In this document: in pieces, positions 1 to 6,023 of the stretch
How the letters are laid out: the number at the start of each line of letters is the position of its first letter
How positions within the stretch are numbered: position 1 is the stretch's first letter
Source of the DNA: Methanomethylovorans sp.
Lineage (GTDB): Archaea; Halobacteriota; Methanosarcinia; Methanosarcinales; Methanosarcinaceae
DNA: 8,051 nt
Assembly (NCBI GenBank): GCA_020854785.1
Contig: JAHFZE010000027.1
Location: 1-8,051 of the forward strand
Direction of reading: 5' to 3'
The notes under the pieces: generated by a model
Database searches by the model: none
Told to the model about the DNA's origin: nothing
What the model saw: the letters and a program-made list of their open reading frames with translations, nothing else
Made by a program: the position numbers and the translations under genes

Positions 1-747
1 CTGGTCTCATTCATAGAGTCGTTCACAGGAAAGAGTATCCAGGCATCAGGACCTTCTTCTGCTTCTGTGACAAATCACACTGTTTCTTGTCAACAGACAG
101 CATCACAACCTTCACCACAGGTAGTTGCACAATCTTATCAATCACCGCCACAGTTCTTTCAGATGCCTGTTATGACATCACAACCTTTTATGCAACCGGT
201 TTCGCCACAGTTCTTTTCACCACAACAACCTTTGGTATATCCATATACGATGTATCCACAGTACCAGCAAATGGTGCCACCAATGCATTCCAATTACGTA
301 CAGCCCAATATGGTTCAATACGCAGCACCATCACAACCTTCTAATACATTACCTGTGAACCAGTATAGACCAGTTGACAACACGCCGCAACAGTCGCCAC
401 AACAATCACAGTTAGGTCAAGAACGGTCTGTCACTTCAGCGCGCAAGGCTCCTTCTTTTCAGGAAAGGATAGGGGACACCAAGCTCACGATCAATGAAAG
501 GCTGGAACTGTTCCTGAAATATGAATATCCGCGCGTCTGGTTCTCATCCCATGACATACAGCAGCACTATGAGAAAATATACGGTGCTATTAAGCTCAGC
601 ACAGTGTCCACCTATCTATCCCGCATGTTCGGTAAGAACCTCCTTGAGCGCAGGGGCAACAGGACGCAACGGGAGTACAGATATATTTCCGATGAACCCG
701 CGGAACTTCAGGTATATCAAGGTATTCCTCATCAGAACATAGTTTAA
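1..747 (+). CDS. Q/P-rich protein with C-terminal winged-helix domain (5' end missing)
   Basis: I do not recognise this as a named family. The frame is open from the first base, so the gene probably begins outside the window; 248 codons are visible. A GTG at 67 is a possible internal start, but no ribosome binding site precedes it and the reading continues upstream without a stop. Three regions are visible. Residues 1-22 are short and ordinary. Residues 23-141 are low complexity, with 26 Gln and 21 Pro plus many Tyr, Met, Phe and Ser, no Lys, and almost no charge. Residues about 160-230 are a compact charged helical domain that reads like a winged helix-turn-helix, with a candidate recognition helix around the segment LSTVSTYLSRMF and a basic wing (RRGNRTQRE). 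A DNA-binding or regulatory role is inferred from that fold only. The tract contains in-frame repeats of the motif SQP, partly repeated at DNA level. An oligo-T tract follows the stop. Confidence 0.75.
   Translation: MVSFIESFTGKSIQASGPSSASVTNHTVSCQQTASQPSPQVVAQSYQSPPQFFQMPVMTSQPFMQPVSPQFFSPQQPLVYPYTMYPQYQQMVPPMHSNYVQPNMVQYAAPSQPSNTLPVNQYRPVDNTPQQSPQQSQLGQERSVTSARKAPSFQERIGDTKLTINERLELFLKYEYPRVWFSSHDIQQHYEKIYGAIKLSTVSTYLSRMFGKNLLERRGNRTQREYRYISDEPAELQVYQGIPHQNIV
101..340 (+). repeat. Degenerate in-frame coding repeats in the Q/P-rich tract
   Basis: The 12-mer CATCACAACCTT occurs exactly at 101-112, 176-187 and 329-340. The 14-mer CGCCACAGTTCTTT occurs at 146-159 and 203-216. Offsets are 75, 57 and 153 bases, all multiples of three, so the copies encode the same peptide words (SQP, PQFF). 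This suggests that the low-complexity tract grew by local duplication within the coding frame. Confidence 0.6.
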
Positions 748-750
748 ATA
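743..750 (+). promoter_or_regulatory. Candidate TATA box for the DUF131 pair
   Basis: TTTAAATA lies across the stop codon of the upstream gene. Its centre is about 21 bases before the ATG at 768. An archaeal start site is normally some 22-27 bases after the TATA centre, so transcripts would be leaderless or the fit is slightly too short. No ribosome binding site is visible before 768, which agrees with a leaderless message. Read-through from the upstream gene is the alternative. Confidence 0.4.
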
Positions 751-757
751 TTTTTTT
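751..757 (+). terminator. Oligo-T tract ending the Q/P-rich gene
   Basis: Seven consecutive T residues begin three bases after the TAA stop codon. Archaeal RNA polymerase can terminate at such tracts without a hairpin, and I see no convincing stem before it. It directly abuts the TATA-like element of the next gene. Confidence 0.45.
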
Positions 758-767
758 ACTACTTCTT

Positions 768-1010
768 ATGGCATCCTCTCGCGACATTGTCAGGATCGGT
801 TCCTCTTTTATATCCATTGGAGTTATATTGCTGTTTGCTGGCGTTTTCCTGTTAGGTTCACAAAACAGTGACAGTGGAGAGTTCGGTGGTCTTGTGCTCA
901 TTGGGCCTATACCGATAGTTTTTGGTTCATCTCCTGGTGTCACCACATCTATGATGTATGCAGGTCTATTCATGTTCCTGATATACCTTTTTTTCTGGAG
1001 GAGAATGTGA
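768..1010 (+). CDS. DUF131 (TIGR00304) family membrane protein, first of two
   Basis: This is an 80-residue membrane protein of unknown function. A hydrophobic helix spans about residues 12-30. The signature GGLVLIGPIPIVFGS (residues 40-54), with its invariant-looking GPIP core, is typical of the archaeal DUF131/TIGR00304 family. A second helix spans about residues 61-77 and ends in the basic tail WRRM. There is no signal peptide cleavage site; the protein should stay in the membrane with a short connecting loop. The ATG at 768 is chosen because the next in-frame Met lies inside the second helix. No ribosome binding site is visible, so translation may be leaderless from the TATA-like element just upstream. 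Its stop codon overlaps the next gene, which encodes a paralogue, so the two are surely co-transcribed. Family assignment rests on the signature and topology; the function is unknown. Confidence 0.85.
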   Translation: MASSRDIVRIGSSFISIGVILLFAGVFLLGSQNSDSGEFGGLVLIGPIPIVFGSSPGVTTSMMYAGLFMFLIYLFFWRRM

Positions 1011-1327
1011 TGGATGCTCAACTGCTGATAATCACGGGGATAATATCAATATTCATTGGTTCTATTGTGGTTATCGTTGGTAATTCCATCTATTCCAACG
1101 GGGACAGCAGTGAACCACCTGAGTACCCTTTCTACAAGAGAATTGATGACACCAGTGAGCATCAGCCTGCCTCAACAGATAAGCCACCAGGGTCAGAAGT
1201 AAGAATTGGTGGAATCATAATGCTCGGTCCGATCCCTCTAATACTGGGAACCGACAGAAAAAGCATCCAGACAGTCATACTGCTTACCATGATCCTCATG
1301 CTGATGGCTTATCTCCTTCTCAGGTGA
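1010..1327 (+). CDS. DUF131 (TIGR00304) family membrane protein, second of two
   Basis: This 105-residue paralogue of the preceding protein has a helix at about residues 5-24, a polar loop at about 25-65 rich in Pro, Ser, Glu and Asp, the signature GGIIMLGPIPLILGTD (67-82), and a second helix at 88-104. The GPIP core and two-helix layout match the first protein, but the loop is some 25 residues longer. The start is ATG at 1010, overlapping the upstream TGA by one base (TGATG); a GTG at 1007 in the same frame would add one residue. The sequence GGAGG at 997-1001 is a strong ribosome binding site for either start, so the pair is probably translationally coupled. A heteromeric two-subunit membrane complex is a reasonable inference, but nothing in the sequence indicates a substrate or activity. 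Confidence 0.85.
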   Translation: MDAQLLIITGIISIFIGSIVVIVGNSIYSNGDSSEPPEYPFYKRIDDTSEHQPASTDKPPGSEVRIGGIIMLGPIPLILGTDRKSIQTVILLTMILMLMAYLLLR

Positions 1328-1338
1328 ATTCCCACCTG
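1321..1338 (+). other. Perfect inverted repeat over the DUF131 stop codon
   Basis: CAGGTG (1321-1326) and CACCTG (1333-1338) form a perfect 6-bp stem around a 6-base loop, and the TGA stop lies at 1325-1327. No T-run follows, so it is not a classic intrinsic terminator. It could protect the 3' end of the message or be chance. Confidence 0.4.
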
Positions 1339-1459
1339 TAAATCCGATCATCAGGTTAGTTCACACAGTCTGTTCACAGTATTTTGCAGCATCACAGAGA
1401 TATGTGGTTGTGGTCATGTGGATCTGTTTTTGAGTGAATGCTCTGATCTGTCAGAACAT

Positions 1460-1477
1460 TGTGAAAACCTTATCACA
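1460..1477. promoter_or_regulatory. Inverted repeat upstream of uvrB, possible operator
   Basis: TGTGA and TCACA flank an 8-base spacer, AAACCTTA. The site ends 15 bases before the uvrB TATA box, where a repressor or activator would act in archaea. No named regulator can be assigned. The surrounding 1328-1526 gap holds no credible gene. Confidence 0.35.
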
Positions 1478-1492
1478 TTTTACTCAAGCATA

Positions 1493-1500
1493 CTTTTATA
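1493..1500 (+). promoter_or_regulatory. TATA box of uvrB
   Basis: CTTTTATA is centred 30 bases before the uvrB ATG. A start site about 26 bases after the centre falls near 1523, giving a leader of only a few bases. Only a weak purine stretch (GAACGAG) precedes the ATG, which suits a near-leaderless message. Confidence 0.6.
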
Positions 1501-1526
1501 CTCCTTTAATAAGATAGAACGAGATT

Positions 1527-3506
1527 ATGCGCCCTTTCACTTTAGTATCTGGATATTCTCCGAAAGGTGATCAGCCGGAGGCCATATCCAGGCTCACTGA
1601 AGGTATTGACAAAGGAGTGAAACACCAGACCTTGCTGGGTGTTACAGGCTCAGGCAAGACGTTCACAATAGCGAACGTAATACAGAACGTGCAGCGGCCA
1701 ACTCTTGTGATAGCGCATAACAAGACCCTTGCAGCACAATTGTTCTCTGAGTTCAGGGAGTTCTTTCCGAACAATGCTGTTGAATACTTTGTCAGTTACT
1801 ACGACTATTACCAGCCTGAAGCTTATCTTCCCACTACGGATACATATATTGAAAAAGATGCTTCTATTAATGACGAGATCGAAAGGTTGCGCCTGTCTGC
1901 CACAAGGTCCCTGCTGGAGCGTAGAGATGTGATCGTGGTTTCAAGTGTTTCCTGTATATACAGCCTGGGCTCGCCACAGGAATGGCGCGCTATGACCGTG
2001 ATGCTCACTGTAGGGGAGGAGATAGATCGTTCTGCTTTGTTTGCGGACCTCATCAATATCCAGTATGAGCGCAATGATATAGAACCTTCACAGGGCACCT
2101 TTCGCTCAAAGGGCGATACTATAGAGATATTCCCGGCTCAGGAGAAGCGGGGTATAAGGATAGAACTGTTCGGTGACGAGATAAACAGGATCGCCTATTT
2201 CGAGCCGCTCACAGGCAAGGTACAGGAAGAGCTGGGCATGGGGGAAACGCTGGCCATATATCCTGCAAAGCATTTCGTGATGCCTCAGGAATACATAGAC
2301 AGGGCGCTTATAGACATTGAAGAGGAACTTCGGGTACAGCTTGCCAGACTGCGGGCTGAGAACAAGCTGCTTGAAGCGCAGCGTCTGGAACAGAGAACAA
2401 AGTTCGATATGGAAATGATTAAGGAATTAGGCTATTGCAGCGGTATAGAGAACTATTCGCGGCATTTTGACGGCAGAAAACCCGGGGAACCCCCCTCTTC
2501 ACTGCTGGATTTTTTCCCAGAGGACTATCTGATGGTCATCGATGAGTCCCATGTTACTATTCCTCAGATCAGGGGTATGTACAACGGGGACAGGGCTAGA
2601 AAAGAGTCACTTGTAACATACGGTTTCAGATTACCTTCTGCTCTGGACAACAGACCTCTGAAATACGATGAATTTGCAAAGCATATCAATACGGTCATCT
2701 ACGTTTCTGCCACTCCCGCAGAATATGAGGTAGAGATGAGCAGGTCCGTGGTGGAGCAGATCATCCGTCCCACGGGGCTTGTGGATCCGCAGATCACGAT
2801 TCGGCCTGTAGAGAACCAGGTGGATGACCTTATAGGGGAAGTAGCAAAGGTGACTGGGAAAGGTTACAGGACACTTGTTACCACCCTTACCAAACGAATG
2901 GCTGAGGAACTGACCGATTACCTACATGAACTGGGTGTCAAGGTGCGCTATATGCATTCTGATATCGATACCATTCAACGAACTGAGATCATCCGCAGCC
3001 TGCGCAAGGGTGATTTCGATGTGCTGGTAGGTATTAACCTTCTGCGTGAGGGTCTGGACATCCCCGAGGTTGCGTTGGTTGCCATTATGGATGCAGACAA
3101 AGAAGGATTTTTGCGATCAGAGAGGTCTCTTATCCAGACCATCGGCAGGGCATCGAGGAACGCTGAAGGCCGGGTCATATTGTACGCTGACAATATCACA
3201 GGCTCTATAGAGCGTGCTGTGAACGAAACGAACAGGCGTCGCAAGCTGCAGATGGAATTCAACGAACAGCATGGGATTATCCCTCAAACCATCAGGAAAG
3301 CCTTGCAGCGTGAACTTGTGGAGGTGGATGAAACAGTGGTTCCGGAGGTTCTTGTGCTGGCAGAGGACAGGTCGGAGAAAGAAGTTGCCGATATGATCAT
3401 TGATCTTGAAGCAGAGATGCATCTTGCTGCAAAGAACCTGGAATTTGAGAGGGCTGCAGAACTTCGCGACATGATCAAAGAACTGCGTACAAGCTATTCA
3501 CTGTGA
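1527..3506 (+). CDS. uvrB: Excinuclease ABC subunit UvrB
   Basis: UvrB is the damage-verification helicase of bacterial-type nucleotide excision repair. UvrA loads it on DNA and it then recruits the UvrC nuclease in the cytoplasm. The protein has 659 residues, close to the usual 660-680. Visible hallmarks in order are Walker A GVTGSGKT (38-45), the aromatic beta-hairpin [12 protein letters not shown] (91-102) that locks DNA, Walker B-like VIDESH (337-342), YVSATP (392-397), helicase motif [11 protein letters not shown] (537-545), and a C-terminal UVR domain (about 620-655) that binds UvrC. The gene is complete and undamaged. The ATG at 1527 begins the expected N-terminus ([14 protein letters not shown]). 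It has its own TATA box and a terminator-like hairpin, so it looks monocistronic. No uvrA or uvrC lies in the window. The family is bacterial in origin, and its presence in mesophilic archaea is generally explained by ancient transfer. Confidence 0.98.
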   Translation: MRPFTLVSGYSPKGDQPEAISRLTEGIDKGVKHQTLLGVTGSGKTFTIANVIQNVQRPTLVIAHNKTLAAQLFSEFREFFPNNAVEYFVSYYDYYQPEAYLPTTDTYIEKDASINDEIERLRLSATRSLLERRDVIVVSSVSCIYSLGSPQEWRAMTVMLTVGEEIDRSALFADLINIQYERNDIEPSQGTFRSKGDTIEIFPAQEKRGIRIELFGDEINRIAYFEPLTGKVQEELGMGETLAIYPAKHFVMPQEYIDRALIDIEEELRVQLARLRAENKLLEAQRLEQRTKFDMEMIKELGYCSGIENYSRHFDGRKPGEPPSSLLDFFPEDYLMVIDESHVTIPQIRGMYNGDRARKESLVTYGFRLPSALDNRPLKYDEFAKHINTVIYVSATPAEYEVEMSRSVVEQIIRPTGLVDPQITIRPVENQVDDLIGEVAKVTGKGYRTLVTTLTKRMAEELTDYLHELGVKVRYMHSDIDTIQRTEIIRSLRKGDFDVLVGINLLREGLDIPEVALVAIMDADKEGFLRSERSLIQTIGRASRNAEGRVILYADNITGSIERAVNETNRRRKLQMEFNEQHGIIPQTIRKALQRELVEVDETVVPEVLVLAEDRSEKEVADMIIDLEAEMHLAAKNLEFERAAELRDMIKELRTSYSL

Positions 3507-3521
3507 ATATACAGTGTTTTT
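3499..3521 (+). terminator. Hairpin plus T-run over the uvrB stop codon
   Basis: CACTGT (3499-3504) and ACAGTG (3511-3516) make a perfect 6-bp stem with a 6-base loop, followed at once by TTTTT (3517-3521) and, four bases on, another T5 run. The TGA stop (3504-3506) is inside the structure. The layout resembles an intrinsic terminator. Confidence 0.6.
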
Positions 3522-3625
3522 CAGTTTTTAGCTGTGATCTGTCCGTGAACAGTGAAGAAGCACTTATGTTTTGCCTTTGGCCTTGCTGTTATGCTTGTAT
3601 CGAACCTTACTGGTGATGCGAAAAT

Positions 3626-3634
3626 GTTATATTA
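3626..3634 (+). promoter_or_regulatory. Candidate TATA box of the tRNA-Gly gene
   Basis: GTTATATTA is centred about 31 bases before the first tRNA base, which would put the start site near 3656 and leave a short 5' leader for RNase P to remove. The rest of the 154-bp gap after uvrB shows nothing convincing. Confidence 0.5.
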
Positions 3635-3660
3635 CAAAAAGACGTGTATAGGCTGCTCAA

Positions 3661-3732
3661 GCGCCGATGGTCTAGCGGCTATGACTGGGGCCTTCCAAGC
3701 CCTAAACCCGGGTTCGAATCCCGGTTGGCGCA
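3661..3732 (+). tRNA. trnG(ucc): tRNA-Gly, anticodon UCC
   Basis: The 72-base sequence folds fully by eye. The acceptor stem is GCGCCGA (3661-3667) with TTGGCGC (3725-3731), one G-T pair, and A is the discriminator at 3732. The D stem is GTC/GAC. The anticodon stem is GGGGC/GCCCT with one G-T pair. The loop CTTCCAA (3692-3698) places TCC at 3694-3696. The variable loop has four bases, and the T stem CCGGG/CCCGG encloses TTCGAAT. UCC reads GGA and, by wobble, GGG glycine codons. The CCA tail is not encoded and must be added enzymatically. I see no intron. The gene stands alone between its own TATA element and an oligo-T tract. Confidence 0.97.
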
Positions 3733-3737
3733 TCGTA

Positions 3738-3743
3738 TTTTTT
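3738..3743 (+). terminator. Oligo-T terminator of the tRNA
   Basis: Six T residues begin five bases after the discriminator base, the usual position for a stand-alone archaeal tRNA terminator. Confidence 0.55.
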
Positions 3744-3799
3744 GTTATTCTGAAGCAAATGCTCCTTTTGTTCTTTCCAGTCCTTTAAGTACGAATACC

Positions 3800-3807
3800 G
3801 ATATATC
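3800..3807 (+). promoter_or_regulatory. Candidate TATA box of the SOUL-photolyase operon
   Basis: GATATATC is centred about 63 bases before the SOUL start codon at 3867. It predicts a start site near 3830 and a leader of some 35-40 bases that would contain the AGGGGA ribosome binding site. The rest of the 3744-3866 gap shows nothing else convincing. Confidence 0.45.
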
Positions 3808-3866
3808 TGTAGTATTGTTGTGATGCAGTGAATACTGTAGTTGCCTGTGCACAAAGGGGAAACATC

Positions 3867-4364
3867 ATGTCTGTGGAAACAGCCGAATATACGGTATTGA
3901 GAGTTCTGGGAGAAGGTGTTGAAATACGGCAATATCCAAAACAAACGCTTATCTCAACTGATGCAAATGATCAGAACACTGCTTTCTCAATACTTGCAAA
4001 TTACATTTTCGGGGACAACGCTGAAGGCATTAGGATAAGTATGACAACACCTGTGACAACGGTGTTGAGCGATAATGGACTGCAGATGTCTTTCTTGCTT
4101 CCGCGTGGTTTTCATGTGGACAATGCCCCGAACCCCAGGGATGAACGTATCTCTATCCGGGAGTTAGAGCCTCGTAAGATCGCAACTATACGCTTTTCCG
4201 GTCATCTCAACAGAGAGAAGTATGTGCAGAAGAAGCATGAACTCGCTGAGATCCTGAAAAGTGAAAGTATTGCTGTGAAGGGTAGTGCCTTCGTGATGCA
4301 GTACGATCCGCCATGGGTGCTTCCTATGCTGCGTCACAATGAGGTAGCCATAGAGGTCGAGTGA
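3867..4364 (+). CDS. SOUL-family haem-binding protein
   Basis: This 165-residue protein belongs to the SOUL/p22HBP family, which binds haem or other porphyrins. Signatures are VEIRQYP (18-24), the FSILANYIFGDN stretch (40-51), the hallmark MTTPV (59-63), MSFLLP (74-79), and the near-invariant C-terminal YDPPWVLPMLRHNEV (146-160). There is no signal peptide in this form, so it is probably cytosolic. I start at ATG 3867 because AGGGGA (3855-3860) sits six bases before it; an in-frame GTG at 3828 would add 13 unconvincing residues and has no such site. The stop is one base before the photolyase ATG, so the two are co-transcribed. The physiological ligand and job in archaea are not established. 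A link to light or porphyrin photo-stress is inferred from the partner gene. Confidence 0.93.
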   Translation: MSVETAEYTVLRVLGEGVEIRQYPKQTLISTDANDQNTAFSILANYIFGDNAEGIRISMTTPVTTVLSDNGLQMSFLLPRGFHVDNAPNPRDERISIRELEPRKIATIRFSGHLNREKYVQKKHELAEILKSESIAVKGSAFVMQYDPPWVLPMLRHNEVAIEVE

Positions 4365-4365
4365 T

Positions 4366-5724
4366 ATGTATCAAAAAGCACTTTTCATATTCAGGCGGGA
4401 TCTGCGTGTTGATGATAATACCGGACTGATACAAGCTCTTCACTCTTCACACGCAGTATTGCCTTGTTTCATCTTTGATCCCAGGTTGCTTCAGGAGGGT
4501 AAATATAGCAAGAATGCCCTGCAATTCATGCTGATGTCCATCAAGGACCTGGAAGCTCAGCTTAATGCACTGGGTGGCAGGCTGTATATGTTTTCAGGCT
4601 TACCGCATGAGATCATTGCAAAGCTGATCGGTGAAGAGAAGATCGATGCTGTTTTTGTGAACAATGATTACACTCCGTTCAGTGTTCGCAGGGATGAGGC
4701 GATATCTACGGTGTGCGCAGAGCAGCGATCGAAGTTCCATCAGTTCCATGGTGCAACATTGCAGGTGCCAGGGTCTGTGAGGACTCAGCAGGGGAAGATG
4801 TACCAGGTGTTCACACAGTTCTTCAGGGCGGCCAGCAAGCTCCCGGTGGAGGTACCAGTGCCACTTGAGAAGGGGAAATTCTATAATTCAGATGTTTCTG
4901 GTGTCCTTGAGACTATTCCTGAATTAGCTCACAATAATCCAGAGTTGTTCGTACATGGAGGGCGCAGCAATGCGCTGGAAGTGCTGTCCGATCTGAACAG
5001 GTTTATGGATTACGACAGGCTGCGTAACATTCCTTCCAGAATGGGTACTACTGGTCTGTCGGCTCATAACAGGTTCGGGACGGTATCCATCCGGGAAGTG
5101 TACCACTCTTTCAGGGATCAGCTTGGACCTGACCATACCCTTATTTCAGAGCTTTACTGGAGGGATTTCTTCATTCAGCTTGCTGCTGAGCATCCCCGGG
5201 TATTCGGGCACGCCTTCAGGGAAAAGTTCGATGGGATTCGTTGGGATAATGATCATACAAGATTTAAGGCATGGTGCGAAGGCAGAACGGGTTTTCCCAT
5301 AGTGGATGCCGGAATGAGGCAGCTTAATGCCACGGGTTATATGCACAACAGGGTAAGGATGATCGTGGCTTCTTTCCTTGTGAAGGACCTGCACATTGAC
5401 TGGCGCTGGGGTGAACGGTACTTTTCCCGGAAGCTTGTGGACTATGATCCATGTGTGAACAATGGCAACTGGCAGTGGGCAGCATCCACAGGGGCAGATG
5501 CAACTCCATATTTCAGGATATTCAATCCCTGGCTGCAGCAACAGAAGTTTGATCCGGACTGTGAGTACATCAAGAAATGGGTGCCTGAACTAAGGGACAT
5601 GGGTCCTGAGAAGATCCATGCTCTGGAGAACAAGATCCTGCCAAAGGGTAGTGGATACACTTCTGCAATGATAGACCATAAGGTGGAGAAAGATAAAGCT
5701 CTTATAATGTTCAGATCGGTGTGA
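4366..5724 (+). CDS. phr: Deoxyribodipyrimidine photolyase, class I type
   Basis: Photolyase uses blue/near-UV light and reduced FAD to split cyclobutane pyrimidine dimers in DNA. The 452 residues cover the whole family fold. The N-terminal Rossmann antenna domain starts with FIFRRDLR (7-14). The FAD-binding helical domain contains ELYWRDF (262-268), GRTGFPIVDAGMRQL (306-320), and the stretch from NNGNWQWAASTG to PYFRIFNP (365-388). By alignment with the E. coli enzyme from memory, W265 matches dimer-contacting W277, W293/W346/W369 match the electron-transfer triad W306/W359/W382, and N365 matches the Asn near FAD N5. These make an active repair enzyme more likely than a cryptochrome. The antenna cofactor cannot be read from the sequence. 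GAGGT at 4353-4357, inside the SOUL gene, is the probable ribosome binding site. It is class I-like, not the class II type also known in methanogens. Confidence 0.96.
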   Translation: MYQKALFIFRRDLRVDDNTGLIQALHSSHAVLPCFIFDPRLLQEGKYSKNALQFMLMSIKDLEAQLNALGGRLYMFSGLPHEIIAKLIGEEKIDAVFVNNDYTPFSVRRDEAISTVCAEQRSKFHQFHGATLQVPGSVRTQQGKMYQVFTQFFRAASKLPVEVPVPLEKGKFYNSDVSGVLETIPELAHNNPELFVHGGRSNALEVLSDLNRFMDYDRLRNIPSRMGTTGLSAHNRFGTVSIREVYHSFRDQLGPDHTLISELYWRDFFIQLAAEHPRVFGHAFREKFDGIRWDNDHTRFKAWCEGRTGFPIVDAGMRQLNATGYMHNRVRMIVASFLVKDLHIDWRWGERYFSRKLVDYDPCVNNGNWQWAASTGADATPYFRIFNPWLQQQKFDPDCEYIKKWVPELRDMGPEKIHALENKILPKGSGYTSAMIDHKVEKDKALIMFRSV

Positions 5725-5767
5725 TAAGGCTTATAGACTATTTCTTTGTTCATGCTCTAGTGGAACA

Positions 5768-5777
5768 CTTTAAATAG
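5768..5777 (+). promoter_or_regulatory. Candidate TATA box of the small-protein/MATE operon
   Basis: CTTTAAATAG is centred about 50 bases before the ATG at 5823. It predicts a start near 5799 and a leader of about 25 bases that includes AAGGA (5813-5817), a ribosome binding site five bases before the start codon. The 98-bp gap after the photolyase has only a loosely T-rich stretch and no clear hairpin terminator. Confidence 0.55.
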
Positions 5778-5822
5778 TTGGATGATTGGTTAGATAGCCT
5801 GTTAATTGTTTAAAGGATAAAA

Positions 5823-6023
5823 ATGGGAACACAATTTTCTTTTGAAAACCTGGGTCAGAATTATGATACTCTGACAAAAGAGCATGAGAAGGCTGATGTA
5901 TTTGAAAATGAAGGTTATTTAGTAAATATTGGTAAAACGGCCTATCCAGACGCACTTGAGACATTCATGGTACTGTGTCAGAAGATCACCTCAAACCTTT
6001 ATGAGGGTGAAAATGGTAACTGA
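5823..6023 (+). CDS. Small acidic protein of unknown function
   Basis: I do not recognise this 66-residue protein. It is soluble-looking and acidic, with 11 Asp/Glu against 4 Lys and no Arg. There is no membrane helix or signal peptide, one Cys (52), and a likely amphipathic helix in the middle to C-terminal part (PDALETFMVLCQKITSNLY). Support for it being real is a TATA element, AAGGA five bases before its ATG, and an 11-base overlap with the MATE gene, whose own ribosome binding site lies inside it. The arrangement implies translational coupling to the exporter. A role as a small regulator or partner of the transporter is only a guess from position. The chief alternative is that it is a non-conserved leader peptide or a chance reading frame. 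Confidence 0.6.
   Translation: MGTQFSFENLGQNYDTLTKEHEKADVFENEGYLVNIGKTAYPDALETFMVLCQKITSNLYEGENGN

Noticed and set aside
87..344. Thr/Ser-rich plus-strand frame in the Q/P-rich gene
   Set aside because: It is the shifted reading of repetitive CAA/CCA codons and has no start signal of its own.
596..1021. Minus-strand frame of 141 codons opposite the DUF131 gene
   Set aside because: It overlaps two well-supported genes and resembles no protein family; it is a shadow.
1460..1477. Bacterial CRP binding site
   Set aside because: The half-sites match TGTGA and TCACA, but the spacer is 8 rather than 6 bases and the organism looks archaeal, so no CRP is expected; kept only as a possible operator.
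3661..3732. tRNA as an integration site for a mobile element
   Set aside because: No integrase, no repeated tRNA 3' end, and no boundary of foreign genes is visible on either side.
3552..3788. Plus-strand reading frame of 78 codons
   Set aside because: It runs straight through the tRNA-Gly gene and has no ribosome binding site; its middle is simply translated tRNA.
3828..3866. GTG start adding 13 residues to the SOUL protein
   Set aside because: No ribosome binding site precedes it, while the ATG at 3867 has AGGGGA at the right distance and fits the family N-terminus.
3702..3944. Minus-strand reading frame of 80 codons ending in PTGIRTRV
   Set aside because: That C-terminus is the familiar artefact of translating the T arm of a tRNA, and the rest overlaps the start of the SOUL gene.
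5929..6012. Longer N-terminus for the MATE exporter
   Set aside because: The extra 28 residues are unlike a transporter N-terminus, have no ribosome binding site, and overlap the small acidic gene; ATG 6013 has a good site.
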